Shown here piece by piece: positions 16,262 through 26,124 of a DNA stretch of 59,564 nucleotides. Origin of the DNA: Thiohalobacter sp. (GTDB lineage: Bacteria; Pseudomonadota; Gammaproteobacteria; DSM-19610); contig JALSRZ010000078.1 in assembly GCA_026984515.1 (NCBI GenBank), positions 1 through 59,564 of the forward strand, read 5' to 3'. Every line of letters begins with the position of its first letter. The first letter of the stretch is position 1. The notes under the pieces are model-generated. The model was not told the DNA's origin. It searched no databases and saw nothing but the letters and a program-made list of their open reading frames with translations. The position numbers were made by a program, and so were the translations under genes.

Positions 16262-16855
16262 CTATTCACCTGTATCCACTTCGTTCACCAGGGGACGAAT
16301 GCGTTTCTCGATGGCATCGCGCGCCCTGAAAATTCGTGACCGCACGGTGCCAATGGGACATTCCATGGCGGCGGCGATCTCTTCATAGCTCAGTCCTTCC
16401 AGCTCGCGCAGCACGATGGCCACTCGCAGCTCTTCAGGCAGCTCGTCAATCGCTCCCTGGATCGTAACAGCCAGCTCGTTGCTGAGCATCAAACGTTCCG
16501 GTGTTGCATATTCCTTGAGACCCGAACCCGATTCAAATTGTTCCGCTTCCTGGGCATCGATATCGTCTTTCGGTGGCCGTCGGCCGGCTGCGACCAGGTA
16601 GTTTTTCGCCGTATTGATGGCGATCCGGTACAGCCAGGTGTAAAACGCGCTGTCACCCCGGAAATTCGGCAACGCGCGGTAGGCCTTGATGAACGCTTCC
16701 TGCGATACATCGAGTACTTCGCTGGGGTCGCGGATGTAACGGCCGATGACATTGGCCAGTTTATGCTCGTACTTGCGGACCAGTATGTCGAACGCCCCTT
16801 TTTCGCCTTTCTGGACCCGTTCGACCAGCTCCTGATCCAGGTTCCTGTCGCCCAT
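16262..16855 (-). CDS. rpoE: RNA polymerase sigma-E factor (RpoE/AlgU)
   Basis: This ECF sigma factor drives the envelope stress response. The 197-residue product has region 2 (LVRKYEHKLANVIGRYI, then DVSQEAFIKAYRALPNF and FYTWLYRIAINTAKNYLV) and region 4 (LPEELRVAIVLRELEGLSYE with CPIGTVRSRIFRARDAI). The ATG at 16855 yields the conventional N terminus GDRNLDQELVERVQKGEKGA; the frame stays open upstream without family resemblance. A sigma-E-type promoter 44 bases upstream suggests autoregulation. Confidence 0.97.
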   Translation of the reverse strand: MGDRNLDQELVERVQKGEKGAFDILVRKYEHKLANVIGRYIRDPSEVLDVSQEAFIKAYRALPNFRGDSAFYTWLYRIAINTAKNYLVAAGRRPPKDDIDAQEAEQFESGSGLKEYATPERLMLSNELAVTIQGAIDELPEELRVAIVLRELEGLSYEEIAAAMECPIGTVRSRIFRARDAIEKRIRPLVNEVDTGE

Positions 16856-16898
16856 CCGGGCTACCTCTTCTTTTGTCCGGAGAGCTTGCATGCCTGAA

Positions 16899-16925
16899 AT
16901 AGACCGGAAAAACCGGCTGGAGTTC
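16899..16925 (-). promoter_or_regulatory. sigma-E-type promoter of rpoE (autoregulatory)
   Basis: On the minus strand GAACTC (16920-16925) is followed after exactly 16 bases by TCTAT (16899-16903). This matches the RpoE/AlgU consensus of GAACTT, a 16-17 base spacer and TCTGA closely. It would start transcription a few bases downstream, leaving a leader of roughly 35 bases before rpoE. Autoregulation of rpoE from such a promoter is well established in related bacteria. Confidence 0.65.
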
Positions 16926-16951
16926 GCCAGCGGCGACGGATTGGGGTACAG

Positions 16952-16963
16952 TTTGTATACAAA
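16952..16963. promoter_or_regulatory. perfect 12-bp palindrome in the rpoE-nadB divergent region
   Basis: TTTGTATACAAA is its own reverse complement and sits between the divergent rpoE and nadB genes, the position of an operator. TTGTAT at 16954-16959 could also be a -35 box for nadB, with a weak TAATGA 17 bases further on. No regulator is identified. Confidence 0.35.
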
Positions 16964-16988
16964 GCACTTGGATCTTAATGAGTTAACC

Positions 16989-17009
16989 GAATCAGACCAT
17001 ACCTGATTC
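16989..17009. repeat. 7-bp inverted repeat in the nadB leader
   Basis: GAATCAG (16989-16995) and CTGATTC (17003-17009) flank a seven-base loop, 21 bases before the nadB start. It may be a regulator site or a leader hairpin; nothing else supports either reading. Confidence 0.35.
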
Positions 17010-17030
17010 CGGCACGGGCGGCCAGCAGCG

Positions 17031-18701
17031 ATGCACACCCAACACCAATATGACGTTCTGGTTATCGGCAGCGGCGCCGCCGGTCTGACGCTGGCGCTCA
17101 GCCTGCCCGGACGGGCACGCATCGCCGTGCTGGCCAAGGGGCCGGTGCAGGAAGGCAACACCTACTACGCACAGGGCGGCATCTCGGCGGTACTGGACCG
17201 CGACGATTCCATCGAGTCCCACGTCACCGACACCATGGAGACCGGCGCCGGCCTGTGTGACCCCGAAGTGGTGCGTTACACGGTTGAAAACGGGCCACGG
17301 GCGGTCCAGTGGCTGATCGACCTGGGGGTGCCGTTCACCCGCCAGGAACCCGGCCACAGCAGCCGCTTCCACCTGACCCGCGAGGGCGGACACCAGCACC
17401 GGCGGGTCATTCATGCAGCCGATGCCACCGGCCGGGCGGTGGAAACCAGCCTGGTGGGTGCGGTGCGCAGCCGCGACAACATCGACCTGTTCGAACGGCA
17501 CATCGCCATCGACCTGATCACCGGCGAGCGCCTGCAACAGACGGGCAACCGCTGCCTGGGCGCCTATGTGCTCGACCGCGGCGTGGGTCGCGTGGAAGTG
17601 TTTCGGGCGAAATTCGTCATCCTGGCAACGGGCGGCGCCAGCAAGGTCTACCTGTATACCAGCAACCCCGACACCTCGACCGGTGACGGCATCGCCATGG
17701 CCTGGCGCGCGGGCTGCCGCGTCGCCAACATGGAGTTCAACCAGTTCCACCCGACCTGCCTGTACCACCCGCAGGCAAAATCCTTCCTGGTCACCGAGGC
17801 GGTGCGCGGCGAAGGCGGCAAGCTGCTGCTGCCGGACGGCAAACCCTTTATGCAGCGTTTCGATACCCGCTGCGAGCTGGCCCCGCGCGACGTCGTGGCG
17901 CGCGCTATCGACCACGAGATGAAACGCCTCGGCATCGACCACGTGCTGCTGGACATCTCGCACAAGCCGGCTGCATTTATAGAAGAGCACTTCCCCACAG
18001 TCTACCAGCGCTGCCTGAAGCTGGGTATCGACATGACCCGCGAGCCCATCCCGGTGGTGCCGGCCGCACACTATACCTGCGGCGGCGTGCGCACTGACCT
18101 CCAGGGCCACAGCGATGTCGACGGCCTGTACGTGGTCGGGGAGTCCGCCTGCACCGGGCTGCACGGTGCCAACCGTATGGCCAGCAACTCGCTGCTGGAA
18201 TGCCTGGTGTTTGCCGCGGCAGCGGCGGCCGATATCGAGCGCCGGCTGGACAGCACCAGCCTGCCGCCGCCCCTGCCGGAATGGGACGAATCACGCGTTA
18301 CCGATTCCGACGAGGAAGTGGTCGTCAGCCACAACTGGGACGAACTACGACGCTTCATGTGGGACTATGTCGGCATCGTGCGCACCGACAAGCGGCTGGA
18401 ACGTGCGCGCCGGCGCGTGGAACTGCTGCAGCACGAGATCCAGGAATACTACTGGAATTTCCGCGTCACCAACGACCTGCTGGAACTGCGCAACCTGGTA
18501 CAGGTGGCCGAACTGATTATCCGCTCGGCGCAGATGCGCAAGGAAAGCCGCGGCCTGCATTTCACCCTGGACTACCCCCGGCCTGACAACAGCAAACCGC
18601 CCGCCGATACCATCCTGGTCCCCGAAAAAGCCCGCTGCGGGAAAGTACACCACGTCGCGGTCGACAAGGTCGAACATTTACAGGTGCTGCCCGGGTCCTG
18701 A
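17031..18701 (+). CDS. nadB: L-aspartate oxidase
   Basis: NadB oxidises L-aspartate to iminoaspartate, the first step of de novo NAD synthesis, using FAD. The 556-residue protein has the dinucleotide motif [13 protein letters not shown] near the N terminus, [14 protein letters not shown], the fumarate-reductase-like active region HTTCGGV-type segment at [19 protein letters not shown], then [15 protein letters not shown], and a helical C-terminal domain with [17 protein letters not shown]. It is divergent from rpoE, as in Escherichia coli. Confidence 0.97.
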   Translation: MHTQHQYDVLVIGSGAAGLTLALSLPGRARIAVLAKGPVQEGNTYYAQGGISAVLDRDDSIESHVTDTMETGAGLCDPEVVRYTVENGPRAVQWLIDLGVPFTRQEPGHSSRFHLTREGGHQHRRVIHAADATGRAVETSLVGAVRSRDNIDLFERHIAIDLITGERLQQTGNRCLGAYVLDRGVGRVEVFRAKFVILATGGASKVYLYTSNPDTSTGDGIAMAWRAGCRVANMEFNQFHPTCLYHPQAKSFLVTEAVRGEGGKLLLPDGKPFMQRFDTRCELAPRDVVARAIDHEMKRLGIDHVLLDISHKPAAFIEEHFPTVYQRCLKLGIDMTREPIPVVPAAHYTCGGVRTDLQGHSDVDGLYVVGESACTGLHGANRMASNSLLECLVFAAAAAADIERRLDSTSLPPPLPEWDESRVTDSDEEVVVSHNWDELRRFMWDYVGIVRTDKRLERARRRVELLQHEIQEYYWNFRVTNDLLELRNLVQVAELIIRSAQMRKESRGLHFTLDYPRPDNSKPPADTILVPEKARCGKVHHVAVDKVEHLQVLPGS

Positions 18702-18719
18702 CAGGCATACCGGCCAGGC

Positions 18720-18992
18720 TCACCAGCGCGTGGTAAACGAGTCGGGTACCGGCCCTTCCAGGGATTCGCAACGCACGTCGCTGACCCGCGCGGCCGGCGG
18801 CCCCTGCCACAACCATTGCTGCAGCTGTTCGAGCGCCGACACTTCGCCACAGGCGAGCACTTCGACCGACCCGTCGGGCAGGTTCCTGGCGTAGCCGGTG
18901 ATACCGAGCCGCTGTGCTTCACGCTCGGTGGAGGTGCGAAAAAACACGCCTTGTACCCGGCCGGTGATGATACAGCGTACACAAGTCTGCAT
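18720..18992 (-). CDS. acyP: acylphosphatase
   Basis: The 90-residue protein hydrolyses acyl phosphates. It has the signature GRVQGVFFRTSTEREAQRLG, where the arginine in FFR is catalytic, and GYARNLPDGSVEVLACG with the catalytic asparagine. The length is standard. It is convergent with nadB, with 18 bases between the stops, and lies downstream of hisC on the minus strand. Confidence 0.95.
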   Translation of the reverse strand: MQTCVRCIITGRVQGVFFRTSTEREAQRLGITGYARNLPDGSVEVLACGEVSALEQLQQWLWQGPPAARVSDVRCESLEGPVPDSFTTRW

Positions 18993-19034
18993 GGGCCTCT
19001 ACCAGGGTATCCGTCAGTGCTTATTCTGCAGCGC

Positions 19035-20120
19035 TCAGGCCAGCACCTTCTGCAGGGCCGCCAGGAAGGCCTGGTTCTCTTCGGGACGGCCGACGGTAAC
19101 GCGCAGACAGTCCTGCAGGCGGCCGCCGGCGGGGTTCAGGTTCTTGATCAGTACCCCCTGCTCCTGCAGGCCGGCGAAGATTCGGTCCGCACGCCCCTGC
19201 GGCACCCGGAACAGGATAAAGTTGGCTTCGCTCGGGTATACCTGGATGCCATCCAGCGCCTGCAGCGCGGCACTGAGCCTGCCGCGGTCCGCGCGGATCT
19301 GTTGCGCCTGTTCATCCAGCACTGCCTTGTGCTGCAGGGCAAAGCGGGCACTGGCCTGGGTCAGCACGTTGATATTGTATGGCAGGCGGGTTTTGTCGAC
19401 CTCGCTCAGCCACTGCGCTGCACCGGCCAGCAAACCAAGGCGCAGGCCGGCCAGCCCCATCTTGGAAACGGTACGCAACACCAGCAGGTTGGAAAATTCA
19501 CCCAGGCGCGGCATAAAACTCGCATCGGTAAAGGGGGCATAGGCCTCGTCAACGACCACCAGCCCGGGCGCGCAACGGATCACGGCTTCCACGGCGCTAC
19601 TGTCGAACACCGTTCCGGTCGGGTTGTTCGGGTAGGACAGGAATACGATGGCCGGCTGGTGACGGTCGATCGCTGCCTGCATGACGGCAACATCCAGGGA
19701 AAAGTCCTCCGCCAGCGCAACGCCCTGGTACGTCATACCCGTAACCTCGGCAATCATGCGGTACATCACAAAGGTAGGATCCGGTGCCATGATCACACGC
19801 CCGGGTTGCGCTACCGCCAGCGCCAGCATCTGGATCAGTTCATCCGAACCGTTGCCCAGCAGCAGTTGCATGTCTTCCGGCACCTGCATGGTCTGTTTCA
19901 GCATCAGGGTCAGTGCCTGCGCACCCGGATCCGGGTAGCGGTTCAGCTCCACCTTGCGCAGCACCTCCAGCCACTGCTCGACCAGTTCGTCCGGCCAGCG
20001 GTAGGGGTTTTCCATGGCGTCCAGTTTGACCAGCCCGCCCGGGTCCGGCACATGGTAGGCACACAGCGCCTGTACCTCGGGACGTATCCAGCGTTGCGGG
20101 CTGTTGCCGGCCGTGCTCAT
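19035..20120 (-). CDS. hisC: histidinol-phosphate aminotransferase
   Basis: HisC is the PLP enzyme that transaminates imidazole-acetol phosphate with glutamate. The 361-residue protein shows [36 protein letters not shown] and the PLP lysine in [16 protein letters not shown]. The gene overlaps hisD by four bases and forms an operon hisG-hisD-hisC. Confidence 0.96.
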   Translation of the reverse strand: MSTAGNSPQRWIRPEVQALCAYHVPDPGGLVKLDAMENPYRWPDELVEQWLEVLRKVELNRYPDPGAQALTLMLKQTMQVPEDMQLLLGNGSDELIQMLALAVAQPGRVIMAPDPTFVMYRMIAEVTGMTYQGVALAEDFSLDVAVMQAAIDRHQPAIVFLSYPNNPTGTVFDSSAVEAVIRCAPGLVVVDEAYAPFTDASFMPRLGEFSNLLVLRTVSKMGLAGLRLGLLAGAAQWLSEVDKTRLPYNINVLTQASARFALQHKAVLDEQAQQIRADRGRLSAALQALDGIQVYPSEANFILFRVPQGRADRIFAGLQEQGVLIKNLNPAGGRLQDCLRVTVGRPEENQAFLAALQKVLA

Positions 20121-21427
20121 TTGGCGGGAATGCGGTACTCGGCCGACTGCGCGTGCGCCGTCAGGCCTTCACCGCGCGCCAGTACTGAAGCGGTTTCTCC
20201 CAGGTCGGCCGCGGCCGGCGCCGAACACTGGATCAGGCTGGAACGCTTCTGGAAATCGTACACCCCCAGCGGCGAGGAAAAGCGCGCCGTGCGCGAGGTC
20301 GGCAGGACGTGGTTGGGACCCGCACAGTAATCACCCAGCGCTTCCGCCGTGTAGCGGCCCATGAAGATAGCGCCGGCATGGCGGATGGATGCCGCCATGC
20401 GTTGCGGGTCTTCGACCGACAGTTCCAGGTGTTCGGGGGCAATGTGGTTGGCTACTTCGACCGCTTCGTCGAGATCGCGCACCTGCACCAGCGCGCCGCG
20501 GCCGGACAGCGCCGACTCGATGATCGCGGCGCGCTCCATCTGCGGCAGCTGCCGGTCGATGCTGTCGGCCACCCGGTCCAGGAAGTCCGCATCGGGGCTG
20601 ACCAGGATCGCCTGCGCGTCCTCGTCGTGTTCCGCCTGCGAAAACAGGTCCATGGCGATCCAGTCCGGGGCGGTCCGGCCGTCACACACCACCAGGATTT
20701 CTGATGGGCCGGCGATCATGTCGATACCGACCTTGCCGAACACCATGCGCTTGGCGGTCGCCACGTAGATATTGCCGGGCCCGACGATCTTGTCGACCGC
20801 CGGTACCGTCGCGGTGCCGAACGCCAGCGCCGCTACCGCCTGTGCGCCACCGACACAGAACACCCGGTCCACGCCGGCAATGGCGGCCGCCGCCAGCACC
20901 AGCTCGTTGCGCACGCCGTCCGGGGTCGGCACCACCATTACCAGTTCGCTGACACCGGCCACCTTCGCCGGGATGGCATTCATCAGCACCGACGAGGGAT
21001 ACGCCGCCTTGCCGCCGGGCACGTACAGACCGACCCGCTCCAGCGGCGCGACCTGCTGCCCCAGCAGCGTACCGTCCGCCTCCGTGTAGGACCAGGACTC
21101 CAGCTTCTGGTGTTCGGCATACGCCTGCACCCGCTGCGCCGCACGCTGCAGCGCTGCACGCTGCCCTGCCGGGATGCGCTCCAGCGCCTGCTGCAACCCC
21201 GCTTGCGGGATTTCCAGTTCTGCAACACTGGTGACCTGCAAGCGGTCGAAGCGCTGCGTATAGTCCAGCAGTGCCGCGTCACCGCGACTGCGCAGCGCCG
21301 CAATGATCTCGCGCACCGTGGCTTCAACCTGGCTGTCCGTGGATTCTTCCCAGGCCAGCAGCCGATCGAGCTGCGCGTAAAAATCGCGGTCGCTGCTGTC
21401 CAGGCGCTGCAACCCAACGACGCTCAC
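20117..21427 (-). CDS. hisD: histidinol dehydrogenase
   Basis: HisD oxidises histidinol to histidine in two NAD-dependent steps with a zinc ion. The 436-residue protein has [54 protein letters not shown], the signature [14 protein letters not shown] and [12 protein letters not shown]. The start overlaps the hisG stop by four bases. The C-terminal tail with [18 protein letters not shown] is complete. Confidence 0.97.
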   Translation of the reverse strand: MSVVGLQRLDSSDRDFYAQLDRLLAWEESTDSQVEATVREIIAALRSRGDAALLDYTQRFDRLQVTSVAELEIPQAGLQQALERIPAGQRAALQRAAQRVQAYAEHQKLESWSYTEADGTLLGQQVAPLERVGLYVPGGKAAYPSSVLMNAIPAKVAGVSELVMVVPTPDGVRNELVLAAAAIAGVDRVFCVGGAQAVAALAFGTATVPAVDKIVGPGNIYVATAKRMVFGKVGIDMIAGPSEILVVCDGRTAPDWIAMDLFSQAEHDEDAQAILVSPDADFLDRVADSIDRQLPQMERAAIIESALSGRGALVQVRDLDEAVEVANHIAPEHLELSVEDPQRMAASIRHAGAIFMGRYTAEALGDYCAGPNHVLPTSRTARFSSPLGVYDFQKRSSLIQCSAPAAADLGETASVLARGEGLTAHAQSAEYRIPAK

Positions 21428-22071
21428 GCGGCGTTCTCCTCGCGGCGCACCGCTTCGGCAATCTGGTCGATAAATGCCTGCACCCGGCGGTGCTTGCGTT
21501 TCATGGATGCCTTGTTGACGACCAGCCTGGAACTGATGTCCGCGATGCTTTCCAGCGGCATGAGGCCGTTGGCTTTGAGTGTATTGCCGGTGTCGACCAC
21601 GTCCACGATCAGGTCGGACAGGCCGACCAGTGGCGCCAGTTCCATCGAGCCGTACAGCTTGATGATCTCCACCTGTATACCCTGCTGCGCAAAATAGTCG
21701 CGCGCGCTGTTGACGTACTTGGTAGCGATACGCAGCCGCTGCGCCTGTTCCGACCAGGGGCCGCGCCCGGCCACCATCAGGCGACAGCGCGCGATGCCCA
21801 GGTCCAGGGGTTCGTACAACCCGGCGCCACCGTGTTCCATCAACACGTCCTTGCCCGCCACGCCCAGGTCGGCCGCGCCGTACTGGACATAGGTCGGCAC
21901 GTCGGAGGCGCGGATAATGACCAGCTTCACGTCGTCGTGGTTGGTGTCCAGGATCAGCTTGCGGCTGGTTTCCGGGTCATCGACCGCCTCGATACCGGCG
22001 TGCGCCAGCAACGGCAGGGTCTCCTTGAAGATACGCCCCTTGGATAGCGCAATGGTCAACTGTTCGGACAT
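21424..22071 (-). CDS. hisG: ATP phosphoribosyltransferase, short form
   Basis: HisG couples ATP to PRPP, the committed step of histidine synthesis. The product is 215 residues long and lacks the C-terminal regulatory domain, so it is the short form that needs the HisZ subunit. TIALSKGRI at the N terminus, [13 protein letters not shown] and the PRPP loop [17 protein letters not shown] are present. No hisZ is in the window. It heads the hisG-hisD-hisC group, downstream of the ibaG/mla genes. Confidence 0.96.
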   Translation of the reverse strand: MSEQLTIALSKGRIFKETLPLLAHAGIEAVDDPETSRKLILDTNHDDVKLVIIRASDVPTYVQYGAADLGVAGKDVLMEHGGAGLYEPLDLGIARCRLMVAGRGPWSEQAQRLRIATKYVNSARDYFAQQGIQVEIIKLYGSMELAPLVGLSDLIVDVVDTGNTLKANGLMPLESIADISSRLVVNKASMKRKHRRVQAFIDQIAEAVRREENAA

Positions 22072-22114
22072 GCTGTGTGCCTGAGAAAGTCGTGCGTGCG
22101 GCGACGCGACGGAA

Positions 22115-22354
22115 TTACTGTATCTGCCTGGCCATCTGTTCCGGGGTCAGGGTGCGGAACGACAGGGCGTGTACCGCGCCCTGCATGGCGTCACCCAGCG
22201 CCGCGTAGACCATCTGGTGCTGCTGCACGCGGGATTTGCCTTCGAAAGCAGCGCTCACGATGGTGGCCTCGAAGTGGTCTCCATCGCCCTGCACCACGAC
22301 CTCGGCCGAGGGAATACCTGCTTCTATACGTTTTTTGAGTTCATCTGCCTGCAT
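22115..22354 (-). CDS. ibaG: BolA family protein IbaG
   Basis: The 79-residue protein fits the BolA/IbaG fold: [20 protein letters not shown] at the N terminus, then [21 protein letters not shown] with the conserved histidine. BolA-type proteins pair with monothiol glutaredoxins and bind iron-sulfur clusters. It sits downstream of mlaB as in Escherichia coli. murA, which normally follows, is absent. Confidence 0.9.
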   Translation of the reverse strand: MQADELKKRIEAGIPSAEVVVQGDGDHFEATIVSAAFEGKSRVQQHQMVYAALGDAMQGAVHALSFRTLTPEQMARQIQ

Positions 22355-22414
22355 GTCCGGACCCGTTATCGGTTGGCGAAAACAGGAATCATACTATAAG
22401 CGAGCCATGCCCGT

Positions 22415-22726
22415 TCAATCACGCTGCAGCGGCAGCACCTGGTCCAGCGAACTGACCCGCGCCAGCGCCAGCATCTGCTCGGGCATATTGAAAAACCGGA
22501 CCTTCTTTCCGGATTGACGCGCCAGCCGCATGCAGGCCACCAGCAACGCCACCCCGGCACTGTCCGAGCGCCGCACCGCGCCCAGGTCCACATTCAGCAC
22601 CTCGCACTCACCGGACTGCGCCCGGCAACGCTCCCAGAGGGCAGCGACCGAATCGAAGTTCAGGTCCCCGCTGATTTCCAGTCGACCGTCCTTTCCCTGC
22701 TGGATGTCTGCGTTCAACATGGCCAA
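22415..22726 (-). CDS. mlaB: STAS-domain protein MlaB
   Basis: MlaB is the cytoplasmic STAS subunit that stabilises the MlaFE transporter. The 103-residue protein has the STAS fold, with RLEISGDLNFDSVAALWERC and the conserved loop LGAVRRSDSAGVALLVACMR that contacts MlaF. It starts six bases after the mlaD stop; the mlaC gene usually found between them is not there. Confidence 0.88.
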   Translation of the reverse strand: MAMLNADIQQGKDGRLEISGDLNFDSVAALWERCRAQSGECEVLNVDLGAVRRSDSAGVALLVACMRLARQSGKKVRFFNMPEQMLALARVSSLDQVLPLQRD

Positions 22727-22732
22727 CTGCGC

Positions 22733-23203
22733 CTACTTCTTCCCGCTCTCGGCACTGTTGAGCAAAAACTTGCCCACCAGCTTTTCCAGTACCAGCGCCG
22801 AGGAAGTGAATTCGATCTCGGAGCCGTCGACCAGAAAGTCTTCGGATCCACCCGGGTCCAGTGCCACGTACTGCTCACCCAGCAGGCCCGCAGTATAGAT
22901 ACTCGCAACCGTATCATCCGGGAACCGGTCATAGGACTGGTTCACTTTCATCGTCACTACCGCCTCGTAGCGATCATTATCATAATCGATGCCGGCCACC
23001 CGCCCGACCAGCACACCGCCGGCCATCACCGGCGAACGCACTTTCAGACCACCGACATTTTCAAAGCGTGCGATGACGTTGTAGCTGCTTTGCTCGGAAT
23101 AACTGCTCAGATTGCTCACTTTCATGGCCAGCACAAAGAGTGCAGCCAGGCCGGCGGCAATCAGCATCCCGACCATCAGTTCCGTGGTTTTGCTCTGTTT
23201 CAT
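22733..23203 (-). CDS. mlaD: phospholipid transport substrate-binding protein MlaD (MCE domain)
   Basis: MlaD is an inner-membrane-anchored MCE protein that forms a hexameric ring on MlaFE. The 156-residue product has one transmembrane segment (about 8-29), the MCE domain with NVGGLKVRSPVMAGGVLVGR and FPDDTVASIYTAGLLGEQYV, and a short C-terminal helix. The frame is complete and the length normal. It overlaps no neighbour but follows mlaE by one base. Confidence 0.95.
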   Translation of the reverse strand: MKQSKTTELMVGMLIAAGLAALFVLAMKVSNLSSYSEQSSYNVIARFENVGGLKVRSPVMAGGVLVGRVAGIDYDNDRYEAVVTMKVNQSYDRFPDDTVASIYTAGLLGEQYVALDPGGSEDFLVDGSEIEFTSSALVLEKLVGKFLLNSAESGKK

Positions 23204-23204
23204 G

Positions 23205-23984
23205 TCAGGCTCCGAACATCAATGCGGTCAAAACAAAATCCAGGCCGAGCACGGCGAACGCGGAATACACGACGGTTCGCGTTGTCGATCGACTGACACC
23301 CTCCGATGTCGGCACCGTATCATAGCCCTCGAATACTGCAATCCAGGTAACCACGAGCCCGAACACCAGGCTCTTGATGACGCCGTTATACACGTCATCG
23401 TAGAGATCGACCTGCGACTGCATCTGTGACCAGTAGGCGCCCTCGTCGACGCCCAGCAGGCCGACACCGACAAAGTACCCACCGTAAATACCCAGGGCGG
23501 CGAAGATGGCGGCCAGCAGTGGCATGGAGATAAACCCGGCCAGGAAACGCGGTGCAATCACGCGATGTATCGGGTCCACCGCCATCATTTCCATGCCCGC
23601 CAGCTGCTCGGTGGCTTTCATCAGGCCGATCTCGGCGGTCAGCGCCGAGCCCGCCCGGCCGGCAAACAGCAGGCCGGTCACCACCGGCCCCAGCTCGCGC
23701 ACAATCGACAGTGCTACCACCACGCCCAGGGATTCCTCGGCGCCGAAGTCCACCAGGGTATTGTAGCCCTGCAGGGCCAGCACCATGCCCACGAACACCC
23801 CGGAGAGGATAATGATCGGCAACGACAGCACGCCCACCGAAAACAGTTGCGCCACCAGCAGGCGCGGCCGGACCAGCACGGCCGGGATACCGACCAGGGT
23901 CTTCAGTGCAAACAGGTTGGCGCGCCCCAGTGTCTCGAAAAAGCGGAAACCACCGCGACCGAGTCCGCGTATCCAGTCAAGCAT
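23205..23984 (-). CDS. mlaE: phospholipid ABC transporter permease MlaE
   Basis: MlaE is the permease that moves phospholipid between the inner membrane and MlaD. The 259-residue protein has about five or six hydrophobic segments with the MlaE/YrbE signatures [40 protein letters not shown] and [20 protein letters not shown]. It overlaps the mlaF end by eight bases. Confidence 0.96.
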   Translation of the reverse strand: MLDWIRGLGRGGFRFFETLGRANLFALKTLVGIPAVLVRPRLLVAQLFSVGVLSLPIIILSGVFVGMVLALQGYNTLVDFGAEESLGVVVALSIVRELGPVVTGLLFAGRAGSALTAEIGLMKATEQLAGMEMMAVDPIHRVIAPRFLAGFISMPLLAAIFAALGIYGGYFVGVGLLGVDEGAYWSQMQSQVDLYDDVYNGVIKSLVFGLVVTWIAVFEGYDTVPTSEGVSRSTTRTVVYSAFAVLGLDFVLTALMFGA

Positions 23985-24807
23985 TCAGCAGGTCTTCCAT
24001 GTAGTCCCGGGCAGGATAGTGAAAGGGAACGGGGCCGTCCGGCAGGCCCTGCATGAACTGTTTGACCAGGGCCGAGTCCGAATTCCCCAGCGCCTCGGGG
24101 CTACCCTGGCCGATCACCTTGCCCTGGGAGATCACATAGACGTAATCCGAAATGGCAGCGGTTTCCTGCACATCGTGTGACACGATGATGCTGGTAAGGC
24201 CGAGCGCGTCGTTCAACAGGCGAATCAGCTGCACCAGCGCACCCATGGAAATCGGGTCCTGCCCGGTAAAGGGTTCATCGTACATGATCATCATCGGATC
24301 CAGGGCAATGGCACGCGCCAGCGCCACGCGTCGCGCCATGCCACCGGACAGTTCGCTGGGCTGCAGGTCACGTGCACCGCGCAGACCGACCGCCTGCAAT
24401 TTCATCAATACCAGGTCGCGAATCATCGCCTCGGGAAGGTTGGTGTGCTCGCGCAGCGGGAAGGCCACGTTGTCGAACACGTTCAGGTCGGTCAGCAATG
24501 CACCCGACTGGAACAGCATGCCCATGCGCCGTCGCAGGTCATACAGTGCCTTGCGGCCGAGTTCCTGCACCTGCAGGCCGTCCACCTCGATGCTGCCGCG
24601 GTCCGGCGTGAGCTGGCCGCCGATCAGGCGCAGCAGGGTGGTCTTGCCGGTGCCGCTGGGACCCATGATCGCAGTCAGCCTGCCGCGCGGGATATCCAGG
24701 TCCACACCGTCGAAAATCACCCGTTCACCGCGCGCAAAATGCAGGTCGCGGATTTTGACCAGGGTTTCAGAAGCGGCCGGGCCGGTTGTTTCAGCACTGC
24801 GCTGCAT
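23977..24807 (-). CDS. mlaF: phospholipid ABC transporter ATP-binding protein MlaF
   Basis: MlaF is the ATPase of the Mla complex. The product has Walker [13 protein letters not shown]-loop region [22 protein letters not shown] signature [15 protein letters not shown] and Walker B MIMYDEPF, then IVSHD. ATG 24807 is taken as the start (276 residues); the frame is open to an ATG at 24867 and no strong ribosome site separates the choices. The first gene of the mla operon here is mlaF, divergent from yrbG after the small zinc-ribbon gene. Confidence 0.93.
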   Translation of the reverse strand: MQRSAETTGPAASETLVKIRDLHFARGERVIFDGVDLDIPRGRLTAIMGPSGTGKTTLLRLIGGQLTPDRGSIEVDGLQVQELGRKALYDLRRRMGMLFQSGALLTDLNVFDNVAFPLREHTNLPEAMIRDLVLMKLQAVGLRGARDLQPSELSGGMARRVALARAIALDPMMIMYDEPFTGQDPISMGALVQLIRLLNDALGLTSIIVSHDVQETAAISDYVYVISQGKVIGQGSPEALGNSDSALVKQFMQGLPDGPVPFHYPARDYMEDLLNA

Positions 24808-24890
24808 GTAGTTTTTACTGACCGTCCATGAGAATCGTTGCCGCATTATACGGAAAGCGGCCGTCATGGGAGTAGCCCGGCCGGATTTCT

Positions 24891-25073
24891 TCAGCGCGCT
24901 TCGGTTTTCTCCGCCCCGCAGCGTTTACAGCGGTAGCGGGTCACCAGGCGCCCCTGGCGGCTGTCAAAAGGCGTATCCACCACGTACCACTTGTGAAATC
25001 CGCGCCGGCACAGGGTATTGCCACGCTGTTTCTTTGCCGCTGCCGGCTTTTTGAAATTCACCACATTGCTCAT
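24891..25073 (-). CDS. small predicted zinc-ribbon protein
   Basis: The 60-residue basic protein has CRRGFHKW near the middle and YRCKRCG near the C terminus, a two-knuckle pattern able to bind zinc with two cysteines plus a Cys/His pair. GGAG lies eight bases before the ATG at 25073, which supports this start. No family was recognised with certainty. It is divergent from yrbG with 66 bases between the starts, and about 84 bases upstream of mlaF. Confidence 0.6.
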   Translation of the reverse strand: MSNVVNFKKPAAAKKQRGNTLCRRGFHKWYVVDTPFDSRQGRLVTRYRCKRCGAEKTEAR

Positions 25074-25139
25074 GCGCCGGCTCCGCATTCCATCACTCAT
25101 TTGTCCCCGTGTGTTTGAACCCGCTACTATACGCCCCCT

Positions 25140-26111
25140 ATGTGGGTCGAGCTTGTCGCCGTTGTTGCTGGTTTCGCCTTGCTGGTCTGGGGGGCGGACC
25201 GCTTTGTCATGGGCGCCGCCGCAACCGCCCGCCTGCTGGGCGTCTCCCCCCTGCTGATCGGCCTGACGATTGTGGGCTTTGGCACCTCCGCGCCCGAAAT
25301 CCTGGTTTCCGCAGTCGCCTCCCTGCAGGGCAACCCCGGCCTGGCGATCGGTAATGCCATCGGTTCGAATATTACCAATGTTGCGCTGATTCTCGGCACC
25401 ACGGCGATGGTCGTACCGCTGGCGGTTAATTCCGGAACCATGCGTCGCGAACTCCCCATACTGATCGGCACTACGGTATTCGCCTACCTGTTGCTGAGCG
25501 ATGGCAAACTCGGCTTCGGCGACGGACTGGCCCTGCTGGCGGGCCTGCTGGTGATGCTCGGCTGGGTGATCCATGTAGGCCTTTCCTCGCGCGACAGCAA
25601 GGACCCCATGGCCACGGAATTCGCCGCCGAAATCCCTACTGACCTGACCCTGGGCCAGGCGCTGATGTGGCTACTGGCGGGCGGTATCGTGCTGATGGTC
25701 GGCTCGCGGATACTGGTGTGGGGGGCGGTGGATATTGCCCATCATTTCGGCGTCAGTGACCTGGTCATCGGGCTGACCATCGTGGCCCTCGGGACCAGCC
25801 TGCCGGAACTGGCTGCAGCGGTAGCCAGTGCGTTGAAAAACGAACCGGATATCGCCATCGGCAATGTCATCGGCTCCAATATGTTCAACCTGCTGGCGGT
25901 ACTCGGGATCCCGGGTATCATCAGCCCTTCGGTGGTCGATCCGGGCGTGCTGGGCCGGGACATGCCCATCATGGTGGCCCTCACGGTGGCCCTGTTGCTG
26001 ATGGCCTATGGCTTCCACGGCAAGGGCCGCATCAACCGGCTGGAAGCCGGCCTGCTGCTGGCCGCCTATGCGGGTTACCAGACCCTGTTATACTTCACGG
26101 CCGTTAAATAA
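25140..26111 (+). CDS. yrbG: calcium/sodium antiporter family protein YrbG
   Basis: The 323-residue inner-membrane protein has two repeated halves, each with the alpha-repeat motif of the Ca/cation exchanger superfamily: GFGTSAPEILVS with GNAIGSNITN, and ALGTSLPELAAAVAS with GNVIGSNMFNLL. About ten hydrophobic segments are seen. It precedes kdsD with 13 bases between them, the conserved yrbG-kdsD-kdsC-lptCAB order. Confidence 0.95.
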   Translation: MWVELVAVVAGFALLVWGADRFVMGAAATARLLGVSPLLIGLTIVGFGTSAPEILVSAVASLQGNPGLAIGNAIGSNITNVALILGTTAMVVPLAVNSGTMRRELPILIGTTVFAYLLLSDGKLGFGDGLALLAGLLVMLGWVIHVGLSSRDSKDPMATEFAAEIPTDLTLGQALMWLLAGGIVLMVGSRILVWGAVDIAHHFGVSDLVIGLTIVALGTSLPELAAAVASALKNEPDIAIGNVIGSNMFNLLAVLGIPGIISPSVVDPGVLGRDMPIMVALTVALLLMAYGFHGKGRINRLEAGLLLAAYAGYQTLLYFTAVK

Positions 26112-26124
26112 AAGCAGCTTCCCG

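Noticed and set aside
16992-18164. 390-codon open frame antisense to nadB
   Set aside because: High-GC codon bias makes long antisense frames; nadB is unmistakable on the other strand and this product has no recognisable features.
18816-20330. 504-codon open frame antisense to hisC and acyP
   Set aside because: It is a shadow of hisC with low-complexity His/Gln/Arg composition; no domain is seen.
22727-22732. Search for a hidden mlaC between mlaD and mlaB
   Set aside because: The gap is six bases, so the gene is truly absent there; overlapping frames show no MlaC features.
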